Below are positions 35,801 through 43,251 of a DNA stretch of 64,000 bases, piece after piece. The notes below the pieces were generated by a model. That model did no database searches. It was not told the origin of the DNA and saw only the letters and a program-made list of their open reading frames with translations. The DNA is from Nostoc calcicola FACHB-3891 (GTDB taxonomy: Bacteria; Cyanobacteriota; Cyanobacteriia; Cyanobacteriales; Nostocaceae), in assembly GCF_014697355.1 (NCBI RefSeq), contig NZ_JACJRQ010000027.1, forward strand, positions 1 to 64,000, written 5' to 3'. The stretch's first letter is position 1. Each line of letters opens with the position of its first letter. The translations under genes and the position numbers were made by a program.

Positions 35801-38597
35801 CCCGTAAATTTCCTAGAGGAATTCGCCCTGGATAACTTTCTAGTAACTTTATCCAGTCCGCACGAGCTTGCTGATTAATAGGTGGTGCGCCCATAAACCA
35901 CATTGGTGCTTCATTCATTAGATGAAGGTTAGCAGCAGCAAATCTTCTTTGGGCGATCGCATCTTCTGGTTCTGGTGGTTGCGTCACTTTCGCATAAAGA
36001 AGCGGATTTAATGTTTGCAACTGCGGAAGATTAGTTTGATTAAAGCTAAACATCATCCGCAAGTAGGAAACTAAATCACCCCAATATTGTCGAAATGCTT
36101 GTATCATAGCCAGGCGTACCATATCTCGGTAATGATCTCGCTCCATTCCCGCCGCCAGTTTTGCCGCATCTTGGCGACTGTCAGAAAAAATCACAAGTTT
36201 TCGAGATGAAGATGCTCCTATCCCTTCATCGCTCATCTCTCGGAATAAAGCTCCCGCCAAAACTTGGCAGGCTTTTTGAAACCCTGTCCGATGGCTGCGT
36301 AACGGTGTTCTGAACTTCTTGCGCTTTCCGTAGTCAGCATCGCACCGAGGACATTTGCTCGGCATGGAAGGCTCGGTTGCGGCTTTTTTTTCAGGGCTAG
36401 GTATGGAAAGCGTTGCTGCTTTTTTTCGAGCGTTTTTTTCGTTAACTTGATACAGCCATCCTGGAATTTCTTGGTCTGGGTTAAGGGGTATAATTTTCTG
36501 GGAAAGTAAACCTGTTGTTTTATCTAACTTAGCCTTAACCCACTTGCGCGTAATTTTGTCAAGATCCCATTCCAAATCTTGCGGCTTGATTGACCAAGTG
36601 GGATTATCGTGGGGAAGCGGCCAAAACACAGCATATTGCCCGTGTTGTTGCTTGAGATTAACGCGATCGGGCATATTTTCCAGATCTGGTCTGTCAGATG
36701 TAAGAATAAAATCACCTTTCCCATTAGGCCGTTTATAACCACCAAGAAATACATCCCCGCACACTTCACACACAATTAAATCCAAAACGCGAGAACCGCA
36801 AGAGCAGGCAATTCGATGTTTAGAATGAATGGCTCCCACAGTAGGAAGTTCTGAAGTCGCAGTGGTGCGAGCTTGGCGATTAACGGCATCATCATCGCAA
36901 TCGGGATTGCAACACGCCCAAAGATTTTGCAAGTTATGGAAGAATAAATGTCCGCGCATTGGTTGTGGGGAACGTCCTGTTTTTGTGAGTTTGGACATTC
37001 CCAAGGCCAGCAGCAAACCCCTCATAGCATCAGAAGCGATCGCATTTGGGGAAACGGTTGCTCCTGGAAATAATACCCGATCTAAATTTTCTACTCGCGC
37101 CGGACGCACCGTATTATCAACAGCAATGCTTTGACAAGCATCTCGCACTGCATCAGCAGCTTTAACGTTTTCCAGAGCTGCTCCTAAAGCTTCCGCTCCC
37201 TTTCCATCTTGACGCGGGTATCCCAAACGCTCAGTTAATTGGTTTAATTCCCGATCAAACCGACCGATTTCAGGAACACCACCCAGGGGATCGCTTTGAA
37301 TCTTCTGGGCAAATTCTGCAAAATAACTTTGATAAGGTAATAGAAATGTTTGGGCATTTCTCTCTGGAGGGGTTTGCTGACTTTCGATAAATTTAAATGT
37401 ATCTCTGCCAAAAAATTCTCGCAAAAACTTCTTTCCGGAACTATCATCTGTCAAACTAGCTGTAGTGGTGAGAATGCGAAGTTTAGGAGAATCTGGTGTT
37501 AAACCGAGCCGATATAAAAGCAACCGGATAATATAAGCCACCTCCGTACCAGGAGTTCCCCGGTAGGCGTGAAGTTCGTCAACGATCAGGAAAAATTCTC
37601 GCTCTGGATGTCCAGGTTCAGCTAACCATTGCTTCGTCTGCTCAAAAATATCGTTCTCAATGCTCCGCATCATCATAATGTTAAGCATCGAGTAGTTAGT
37701 AATTAAAATATCTGGCGGGGTTTCTTGCATATCCCAGCGCGACCACATTTCACCGCCATCCAGTCGAGGAAAGTAGTATTGCAGATTGCGATCGCAGTTG
37801 GGATCGTTATTCAGTGCATCCAAGACTTCTTGACGTTCTTGCTGCATTTTTTGCAAAATTTTGCGGAGGCGATCGCGACTTTGTTTTGTTTCTCTTCCTG
37901 AGACTGGAGTTAAGCCAGTATAGCGACCAAAAGTGATATAACTTTTACCTGGCTGTTGTTCCAACCACCTATGAACATCATTATCATCCAACGCGATTCG
38001 CAGTCGTCGCAGTTGGTCTTCTACTAAAGCATTCAACGGGTAAAGAATAATGGCTCTCAGGGCATGAGGACGAGTTGTGTGCGCCCATTGCGAAACTCTG
38101 ATATCTTCATCATCGTCAGAATTATTCCACCACTGTCGGTTAGCAGCAGGTGAACTTGAAGGTGTCCAAGTTAACGACTCTCTTGCTAGTTGGGCAAAAA
38201 GAGGTAACAAGAAACACTCAGTTTTTCCCGAACCTGTGCCAGTGGTCACGACAATATCTTTACGGTTGACTATAACTTCTTCTAGGCTTTGCCTTTGGTG
38301 TTTATATAGTTCGATATTGGGGGGAAAGAGCTTTTGGGCTAATGATGACAAACCACTATATTGTGATGGTAGCCGCTTTGTTGCAGCTGCCAGATTAAGG
38401 CCAGAAGAGGGGTAGATGGGTACAGTTTCGATTAAGGGCGATTGACTTAAAACTTCAGTTTGATTGAGAACCTGGGAGCGTTCTTCACTTAAAACTGGCG
38501 ATCGCAAAGGAAAGGCACTTTTAATGTAGAGTCGATACAGATAGTCAAGCCTTTGATAAGCTCCTAGTAGGTCATGCACCGCTAAAATCCTCCTCAC
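32856..38597 (-). CDS. Giant superfamily II DEAD/DEAH helicase with DUF1998-like C-terminus
   Basis: 1913 residues. A Q-like motif (YKHQRQSLEEVI, 98-109) precedes Walker A TTGTGSGKT (118-126) and the DELH box (340-343), with TTTASL as motif III. NYQQRVGRAGRRASG is motif VI. Several paired-Cys zinc sites occur (CGSRVLDLIVCEVCGD, CPRC, CEHC with CPVC). Near the C-terminus CDTSCNLCLRDFYNLSYHGL followed by LDWRLALD is the Cys-rich DUF1998-type signature seen in MrfA-like and defence helicases (DruE of Druantia, DpdJ). It probably translocates on and remodels DNA. It overlaps the 442-residue gene by 26 bases, so it is the third gene of a minus-strand operon. Confidence 0.85.
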   Translation of the reverse strand: MRRILAVHDLLGAYQRLDYLYRLYIKSAFPLRSPVLSEERSQVLNQTEVLSQSPLIETVPIYPSSGLNLAAATKRLPSQYSGLSSLAQKLFPPNIELYKHQRQSLEEVIVNRKDIVVTTGTGSGKTECFLLPLFAQLARESLTWTPSSSPAANRQWWNNSDDDEDIRVSQWAHTTRPHALRAIILYPLNALVEDQLRRLRIALDDNDVHRWLEQQPGKSYITFGRYTGLTPVSGRETKQSRDRLRKILQKMQQERQEVLDALNNDPNCDRNLQYYFPRLDGGEMWSRWDMQETPPDILITNYSMLNIMMMRSIENDIFEQTKQWLAEPGHPEREFFLIVDELHAYRGTPGTEVAYIIRLLLYRLGLTPDSPKLRILTTTASLTDDSSGKKFLREFFGRDTFKFIESQQTPPERNAQTFLLPYQSYFAEFAQKIQSDPLGGVPEIGRFDRELNQLTERLGYPRQDGKGAEALGAALENVKAADAVRDACQSIAVDNTVRPARVENLDRVLFPGATVSPNAIASDAMRGLLLALGMSKLTKTGRSPQPMRGHLFFHNLQNLWACCNPDCDDDAVNRQARTTATSELPTVGAIHSKHRIACSCGSRVLDLIVCEVCGDVFLGGYKRPNGKGDFILTSDRPDLENMPDRVNLKQQHGQYAVFWPLPHDNPTWSIKPQDLEWDLDKITRKWVKAKLDKTTGLLSQKIIPLNPDQEIPGWLYQVNEKNARKKAATLSIPSPEKKAATEPSMPSKCPRCDADYGKRKKFRTPLRSHRTGFQKACQVLAGALFREMSDEGIGASSSRKLVIFSDSRQDAAKLAAGMERDHYRDMVRLAMIQAFRQYWGDLVSYLRMMFSFNQTNLPQLQTLNPLLYAKVTQPPEPEDAIAQRRFAAANLHLMNEAPMWFMGAPPINQQARADWIKLLESYPGRIPLGNLRGTIRDNLLQLGICHGGSEFKAKRYKTADKFWDLWFNCYDWSNAVPLPLVNANAEQGQHIARLDALLMAELMYALFPHIARTLEALGQGWVSYQTDKNTPLALINATEAVLRQLGVRSLYKYCSWIYQGTEYQLRRYSLDYLAAIQNWGVTDVEVQQQLLQSGAGISSSNGLILNPDKLTLVPRELSQGVYRCPQTNAFYLHNVGIDPESLQPVVPAQLTSDFDYYTELTDRPDAKLFRMNCEELTGQTDKAERPKRQRWFQEVFIANELAKKKIYGVDLLSVTTTMEAGVDIGALNAVMMANMPPRRFNYQQRVGRAGRRASGVSLAVTFCRGRSHDDFYYQRPESMTGDPPPPPYVDMRSQTIYKRVLIKEVLRQAFADKPVLSQNGKTDNVHGEFGTAEEWSTYEPEIRDWLQDARNEETINSIMASLSLETPWAGVAGEAFRDQMRNYLRDRLVDEITEIADNQSYTQDALSERLANGGKLPMFGFPTRTRVLYTRWPRQSFPWPPEEGLVDRDLDIALSQFAPGSETVKDKAVHTAVGVVALKPAGKVVSSENGFYPPLPEGNANPIGVCEHCQAVVSLSAMPQPALGKREPEKQTCPVCQHSKESLIPLDVREPKGFFTDLEPQDFDGQFEWQPRSTRPSLSVDAKGVASASVGNCSVVALTDQILSVNDDEGKGGFDFQAAKIYSELKNGAYAVNIDGSVSLSGTAYRVALISRRVTDILLVNIEQWPSGVFADPRTVEGRAGWYSFAFWLRIAAGALLDVDALELEAGLRVLPDEVTGQPIGQAFLCDKLENGAGYSQFFADVAQFSRLIMMAEPTHPGSIAAKWMSPDHESECDTSCNLCLRDFYNLSYHGLLDWRLALDMARIASSSGALIDLESSWNGCLNPWKNLILGTKAPIPATLARLGYTSQVQFGSLRGYIRSGKLAKVLILRHPLWTDEHPEWIEVEEMAKQQYTGYDVISGNPFKILRRPADYA

Positions 38598-39900
38598 AAG
38601 TTACACAAAGTTTTTTCGTCAATTTTTCTACTAAATTTGCCGCAATATTTTCATAAATAAGCCATAGATGTTGTTCTGTTTTATGATATGTTGGCAGTAA
38701 TCCAGACGCTAGCACTAAAGCACGTTCGTATAACTCTGGCCATCGCTGAGAAAAGGGAATTGCTAAACGTGCAGTTGTAGCATCGTAATAGGCCATTAGC
38801 GAGCGATCGCTGTAGTGCATAGCGAGAAACCTTAATCCATACCAATCTCCTTGTCGCCAAGTGTCGGTTTCTGTGTCATAGAATAGTGTCATGCGGTAAA
38901 AATCGCCACATTTTCTATCCCACATTTGGTACATTCCCGTTTCGTTATGGAATGTATGCTCAACAAAATCATTGCCATCAAATTGCTTCCATTCGTAAAG
39001 AGATGGCACTATTCCAGGTATGCTTCTGAGACTTTGCTGCCAACCTGTAATATCAGGCAAGATATCAGCAAGTTGGCTTGATACGTCACCCGCATCAATT
39101 ATAGAAAAATGTTCCGTAATTATCTTGTATTCATTTACTTTTAGACGAATACAGGGTGGTGCATTTGCTGTGGGTTGGTCAAGGGATATTATCTCTGCAT
39201 ATTCTTTTAACTGGGTGAGCCAACTGGTGCAACGTTGACCGCATAAAATAAATTCTTGTGAGTTTTGAGAGTGAATTTTCACAATAGTCCCAGGAGCAAT
39301 AGACCATCGTTTACCATCTAAAGAAGATTCAATATGACCAAGCAATCTAAATCGGCGCAAAATGCGTTTAGAATCTTGAAGTTGCAAGACTTCACATCCT
39401 TTTTTGAAAGATTCCCAAGTCCCACTACCAAGAGCAGATAGCCAGTAAAGAAGTTGATCGTATTGACGGGATATAGTATTAATATTAATGGCTACATTCT
39501 TGATAGATGCTGACTCTATTAAGTCAAAAGGATTATCATAGACAAACTCGTCTACGATTTGATATGGAATATTGTTAGTATATTCGTAAACGTCATGGGC
39601 TGCCCCAACCATAGATTTTATTTGTTCATAGATAAAACCAGGGCTGTCCTTAATAGGATATTGAAAGAATGAAAGTTTGAGCAAAACTGATTCAACTTCT
39701 GGAGGAACAGAACCTATTTGGGAGCTTTCAATAGCGATAAAGAAGTAAAAACGTCCTTTTTTTGCGCCTTTTTGCACACGCAGTAATGGTACAAAGTTAC
39801 TAAGATAATGTTGTTGAACTAACCTAGAAACTTCGTCTACGAGTTGCTGAGGTTTTCCTGTATAAGAAAATCCTTTGTACCATCTTTGAATTTGTGGCAT
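38572..39900 (-). CDS. Unrecognised partner protein of the giant helicase
   Basis: 442 residues beginning MPQIQRWYKGFSYTGKPQQL. A winged-helix-like stretch lies in the middle (LSALGSGTWESFKKGCEVLQ, then LQDSKRILRRFRLLGHIESS) and the C-terminal half is aromatic (MYQMWDRKCGDFYRMTLFYD, then TWRQGDWYGLRFLAMHYSD). A C-terminal CVTCEED pair of Cys is present. No catalytic motif was identified. It overlaps the helicase start by 26 bases and follows the 567-residue gene by 18 bases, so the three are one unit. I know no family for it; a DNA-recognition or loader subunit is a guess from context. Confidence 0.6.
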   Translation of the reverse strand: MPQIQRWYKGFSYTGKPQQLVDEVSRLVQQHYLSNFVPLLRVQKGAKKGRFYFFIAIESSQIGSVPPEVESVLLKLSFFQYPIKDSPGFIYEQIKSMVGAAHDVYEYTNNIPYQIVDEFVYDNPFDLIESASIKNVAININTISRQYDQLLYWLSALGSGTWESFKKGCEVLQLQDSKRILRRFRLLGHIESSLDGKRWSIAPGTIVKIHSQNSQEFILCGQRCTSWLTQLKEYAEIISLDQPTANAPPCIRLKVNEYKIITEHFSIIDAGDVSSQLADILPDITGWQQSLRSIPGIVPSLYEWKQFDGNDFVEHTFHNETGMYQMWDRKCGDFYRMTLFYDTETDTWRQGDWYGLRFLAMHYSDRSLMAYYDATTARLAIPFSQRWPELYERALVLASGLLPTYHKTEQHLWLIYENIAANLVEKLTKKLCVTCEEDFSGA

Positions 39901-39918
39901 TATGCACCTGATTTGCTT

Positions 39919-41622
39919 CTACTTTTGTGTAGAAATTGATTGAATAACGCTGCCACATATATAGTTCCCAGAACTAATAGGTGTGATCTCACAATGTTGC
40001 GGTTTTTCTATGCCAAGCCTACTCCAATCCACAATTTTGACAAAACGTTCTGTGGATTCTCCACCACAAGTGGCTTTGACAACATAGTCTCCTGAACTGG
40101 AAAAATTTACTGTGGTTGGTGTATTTGTAGCTTGCGATCGCTCAAATATTGGTAAATTATCCCATAATCGAGTTATTTGTAATTTAACCGTGGGATAAAA
40201 ACCAAAGACTGTCACTTGAGGGTTATAACCTTCTAACCATGCATTCTGTTGTGGAACACGTAACCCCCCTGAAAAGCTAATAGATAAACGGACACTAGGT
40301 TGCAAAGCATCTTTAAGTTCTTGATTATTAATAAATATTCCATTCCAAGCTAGAGAAATAACCATACACTGGTGAAGCTCTACCCAGTTGGAATCATTAA
40401 AGACAGACTGAGGTTCACCACTCCAATCCAATAGCCGCTCATCTCGCAAGCGATTGATATCTGGAAGTAGCTGCTTTTTACAGAGTAAAATAAATTTAGT
40501 ACCCAGTGATGGTTGATCCCAAGTAGCATATACTCCAGTGTCTCTATCATCTGGATCTGGAATTAATATCCAAAAATTACGCGCAGGTAAAACCAAAGAA
40601 TCAAGATTGCATTGTAGGGTAATTGGGTATTTAGTACCGTGTTCTAGTTCATTTATATTTAAAGAAGATTCTAAGGGTAAATACCAGCCAGGGCGTTCAT
40701 GTGTTAATTCTTTCTCTGTCTCGCCATACTGGATTTTTATAGAGCTTAACTCCCATCCCCGCACTTGTTTTGGGTAAGGATAGTAATTAATATCACCAAA
40801 AAACGGGTCTTCTGTGCGATATAAACCAGCAAATATATTACGGCTCCAATTACGTACCCCTGCTTTTATTACAGATGGTCGTCCTTCTGCCTGCCATTGC
40901 TGGTAAACTTCATGAATAGATTCCGCTACTGCTTCATAGCGTTCTCTGTTGTCAGTTAGTAATTGTTTAAGATGTGTAGGTAATCGCTGTGCCTCTCGTC
41001 TTACATAAGCAAACAGAGTCATAGCATCCCATTGGGCTGTCCATTGTTTCTCGCTGAAAAGTTGTACAAGTCGGTTTTTATCTGTGCGGCGAAGTAGAGA
41101 TTGAGAAATTGGATAGTTAATATAAGTTGTTCGGCCTCCACGACCTCGATGTGCTGAAGGCATGAATCCACTGGACATTAACCAATTATTCCATTCGTGC
41201 CACAATGGTTCTTCATCTTTGATGCCACACTTCATACCCGGTGGGCGACCATCTTCTGATGTTGGCAAACCTAATATTGCTCGTAAACGCTTAAAGTAAT
41301 TATCTTCTGAGATTTCCTCTTCATCTACCATATTATTGGCAGCTAATACCATTACACTCAAAAAAGCGACTCCTTTGGGTAAACCGGCTGCATTACGTCC
41401 TTGTAATTGCCGCAGATTAATCCGTCTTTCTATAATGACTTCTTCTCTGACCGCTCTACAGAAATCATCAGCCCAATTGATATCTTCGGTTTTTTGATGG
41501 AATTTATGGCCAATTAGCTCTAAAATTTCATCCTCAACACTCAGATAGACTCTTTTTCCTCGTTGCAAACCACTGGTAAAATATAATATAAGCGCTCTGT
41601 TCCACGCTATGTAATTTGCCAT
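39919..41622 (-). CDS. Unrecognised first gene of the helicase operon
   Basis: 567 residues starting MANYIAWNRALILYFTSGLQ. The N-terminal 200 residues are helical with DNA-binding-like basic patches (RREAQRLPTHLKQLLTDNRE). The C-terminal 200 look all-beta, ending in an Ig-like section (PTTVNFSSSGDYVVKATCGG). No nuclease or ATPase motif is seen. It is the promoter-proximal gene of the three-gene minus-strand unit; the region upstream (41623-41934) is its likely promoter. The beta-rich C-terminus may mediate protein or nucleic-acid contacts. It is expected to act with the 1913-residue helicase because of the tight spacing. Confidence 0.6.
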   Translation of the reverse strand: MANYIAWNRALILYFTSGLQRGKRVYLSVEDEILELIGHKFHQKTEDINWADDFCRAVREEVIIERRINLRQLQGRNAAGLPKGVAFLSVMVLAANNMVDEEEISEDNYFKRLRAILGLPTSEDGRPPGMKCGIKDEEPLWHEWNNWLMSSGFMPSAHRGRGGRTTYINYPISQSLLRRTDKNRLVQLFSEKQWTAQWDAMTLFAYVRREAQRLPTHLKQLLTDNRERYEAVAESIHEVYQQWQAEGRPSVIKAGVRNWSRNIFAGLYRTEDPFFGDINYYPYPKQVRGWELSSIKIQYGETEKELTHERPGWYLPLESSLNINELEHGTKYPITLQCNLDSLVLPARNFWILIPDPDDRDTGVYATWDQPSLGTKFILLCKKQLLPDINRLRDERLLDWSGEPQSVFNDSNWVELHQCMVISLAWNGIFINNQELKDALQPSVRLSISFSGGLRVPQQNAWLEGYNPQVTVFGFYPTVKLQITRLWDNLPIFERSQATNTPTTVNFSSSGDYVVKATCGGESTERFVKIVDWSRLGIEKPQHCEITPISSGNYICGSVIQSISTQK

Positions 41623-41934
41623 TGCTATTTTAAAAGACCTGCTCTTGCTCTTTAATATTTTTGTTTTCTCAACAAGCTATTGCAAACACTTCTGCTTTGT
41701 TTAGCATAAGTATCATTCATAACTGTAAAAGCAAACTCAAAATAATTTATACAGCCATTATACTTAAAGCTGGGTATGCGGCTATTGTGTTTATACGATA
41801 TCCAATATTTATGATTGGAAAATGGCATACATTTTCACCGATCATACTTTGAGTACAATAGCTAAGGTTGATGTGGGGTAAAGCACAAAAAAGTAGCGTT
41901 ATCGAGTACCGAAGATTGCCGTAATGCTAAGAAT

Positions 41935-42256
41935 CTGACTTTTCACGGGATCTGGAAAATCTCTCTCCTTGTAGGCTATCCATTACCCGGATCTTTCTCA
42001 ACATTTGCGAGAGTATTCACTCACGTTTCTTACAACCCTTATTCGTATGTTGTTAATTATCAATAAAAACCTAATTTTCGCGAGAATATTAAGAGCCAAT
42101 TTGTCAAGTATTACCTCACACCTCAGTGTTTAAGATGCCTACAAAATAAACGTTTAAAGATTGTAAAGAAAGATGTGACTAATGGATAGCCTCTTAGGGA
42201 AGGAGGCTGGGGGCTTAGGTTTCACGTTGGTTTTTCCACATAACGTGAAAAGTCAG
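41935..42256. mobile_element. 322-bp miniature inverted-repeat element near the CAST right end
   Basis: The left end CTGACTTTTCACGGGATCTG (41935 on) and the reverse complement of the right end (42256 back) agree in 13 consecutive bases and in 22 of 25 overall. It is flanked by TGCTAAGAAT (41925-41934) and TGCTATGAAT (42257-42266), a 10-bp direct repeat with one mismatch. Long target duplications of this size are typical of IS4-group elements. No transposase is encoded; the 65-codon open frame inside its right half is not credible. Confidence 0.8.
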
Positions 42257-42478
42257 TGCTATGAATGGGTTTTGAGCAAGCTTTTAGGGAATTGTCCAGT
42301 TTATGGTAATAGGCTGCGATCGCGACTTTTTACTATAGCAGGAATTTTTAATTTAATTTTGATTGAATTTATTCAATAATTCTGAAAACCCTTTAATCAT
42401 AAGGATTTTAAAAATTGTTTAACCGCTTTATTCAAGTTTTTTGCTGACAATTAAGGCTTATGTAGAGAGTGCGCTTAA

Positions 42479-42562
42479 ATTGTTCAATCGAATTATTTGG
42501 TAGGCAACGATAGGTTCAAGCTCCGAGAGTAATAAATTGTTCAACCGAATTATTCCTCTACA
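42479..42562 (-). repeat. CAST right end with TnsB-type sites
   Basis: ATTGTTCAATCGAATT (42479-42494) and ATTGTTCAACCGAATT (42536-42551) are inverted copies of the left-end sites, and the terminus is CCGAATTATTCCTCTACA ending at 42562. A weak third site may lie near 42510-42525 (AGGTTCAAGCTCC). Further AT-rich half-sites (TTTATTCAA) occur at 42368-42440. As in Tn7, site arrangement differs between left and right ends. Confidence 0.85.
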
Positions 42563-42567
42563 ATTGT
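42563..42567 (+). repeat. Right copy of CAST target-site duplication
   Basis: ATTGT, identical to 8621-8625. It is also the first five bases of a 16-bp perfect palindrome (ATTGTTGTACAACAAT, 42563-42578) created by the neighbouring relic element. Confidence 0.9.
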
Positions 42568-42759
42568 TGTACAACAATAATAAAGTCGTATAACAAATAA
42601 AAAAGTTCTACAATTTATCCTGTGGGTGTAGGGACTTCCAAATAAAAAAATAATCAATGATGAAATTGTAGAACTTTATTTTTTCAAACTTTCTCAGTAG
42701 GTAACGATATAGTAGTGCTTGTAGCCGCGCAAATTGTACAACTTTTTTCGTTGTTTACA
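42568..42759. mobile_element. Relic or miniature of a second Tn7-like element at the same attachment site
   Basis: Directly beyond the CAST duplication, TGTACAACAATAATAAAGTC begins a second end-like sequence. AAAGTCGTATAACAAAT (42582-42598) and AAAGTTCTACAATTTAT (42602-42618) are spaced exactly 20 bp apart; inverted copies AAATTGTAGAACTTT (42663-42677) and AAATTGTACAACTTT (42731-42745) follow, and the segment closes with TTGTTTACA at 42751-42759. Thus both ends carry TGTA termini and inward-facing sites, but unlike those of the CAST. No matching duplication is found on the right (CAAGC), so the right boundary is uncertain. Confidence 0.6.
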
Positions 42760-43189
42760 CAAGCAGTCCCGCAGCTCGCCAGTTAGAGCGCAAAAACATT
42801 AGACTTCTTGCATAAGTCCGGAAAAGGGGAAGGTGGGGTCCCCTCTGGGGATAAGGGGCGGGGGAAAGGGGGAAAGGTTTGGTATTTTCCCTTTCCCCAA
42901 TAAAGATGAGTCCCTTTTCCCACAAGAGTGCAAAAAGCACTTTTGCAACAGGTCTATTGAAGTCTCGGCATGTTGGCAGAAGAATGCTTCGAGTAATGGC
43001 TCATCTCCAGGTTGTAGGGTTTTCAAGGTAGGCACAAAAAACTCCTGGGTGTGCAAATTTAGTTTCCCGAATTCCTAGATATCAGCGATCGAGGATTTGA
43101 CATCAAAATCACAGGATTTTATAGGCAAACCAAAAGAGATAGCAAATCGAATCGAGATAACGATAATTCAAAATTTAGCAAAAATGAAA
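42760..43189. other. Intergenic region beyond the attachment site
   Basis: No credible gene. It contains G-rich low-complexity sequence (42828-42890, GGGGAAGG- and GGGGGAAAGG-type runs) and AT-rich sequence. It represents the original glmS-distal flank now displaced by 34 kb. Short open frames across the G-rich part are artefacts of composition. Confidence 0.5.
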
Positions 43190-43212
43190 GGGACACAGTT
43201 ATTCTGTGCCCC
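43190..43212 (-). terminator. Rho-independent terminator of the EF-G paralogue
   Basis: On the minus strand GGGGCACAG-AATAA-CTGTGTCCC (one mismatch) is followed by TTTCATTTTT. It lies 40 bases after the EF-G-like stop codon. Confidence 0.75.
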
Positions 43213-43251
43213 TAAATTAAATTACTTCAAGATGCTAATTGCAAATGTGGA

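Larger units (their letters stand above)
8626..42562 (+). mobile_element. Complete type I-B1 CRISPR-associated Tn7-like transposon (CAST), 33.9 kb
   Basis: Left terminus TGTGGAGGAATAATTCGG (8626-8643) and the reverse complement of the right terminus, TGTAGAGGAATAATTCGG (42562 back to 42545), agree in 26 of the first 27 bases, and the element is flanked by perfect ATTGT duplications. Gene order tnsA-tnsB-tnsC-tniQ-cas6-cas8-cas7-cas5-CRISPR-tnsD matches the described cyanobacterial I-B1 CASTs that home to glmS. Separate tnsA and tnsB genes, a short TniQ and a long TnsD are all present; cas1, cas2, cas3 and cas12k are absent. About 20 kb of cargo (22033-41622) has a probable defence character. 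All core genes are intact, so the element may be active or recently active. Confidence 0.95.

Noticed and set aside
32856..41622. Naming the helicase trio as Druantia or DISARM
   Set aside because: The helicase type fits several systems, but the partners show no DruA/DruM/DruH, methylase or PLD features that I can recognise, so no system name is justified.
42182..42379. 65-codon open frame near the CAST right end
   Set aside because: It begins inside the right half of the miniature element and runs past its right end into AT-rich non-coding sequence; composition is not protein-like and no ribosome-binding site is present.
8626..42562. Searched for cas1, cas2, cas3 or tnsE
   Set aside because: No open frame in the element has adaptation, HD/helicase Cas3 or TnsE features; the large helicase at 32856 lacks an HD domain and is far from the cas genes.
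42568..42759. Considered as the true CAST right end
   Set aside because: Its repeats differ from the left-end sites, whereas the sequence ending at 42562 matches the left end and is followed by the exact duplication.
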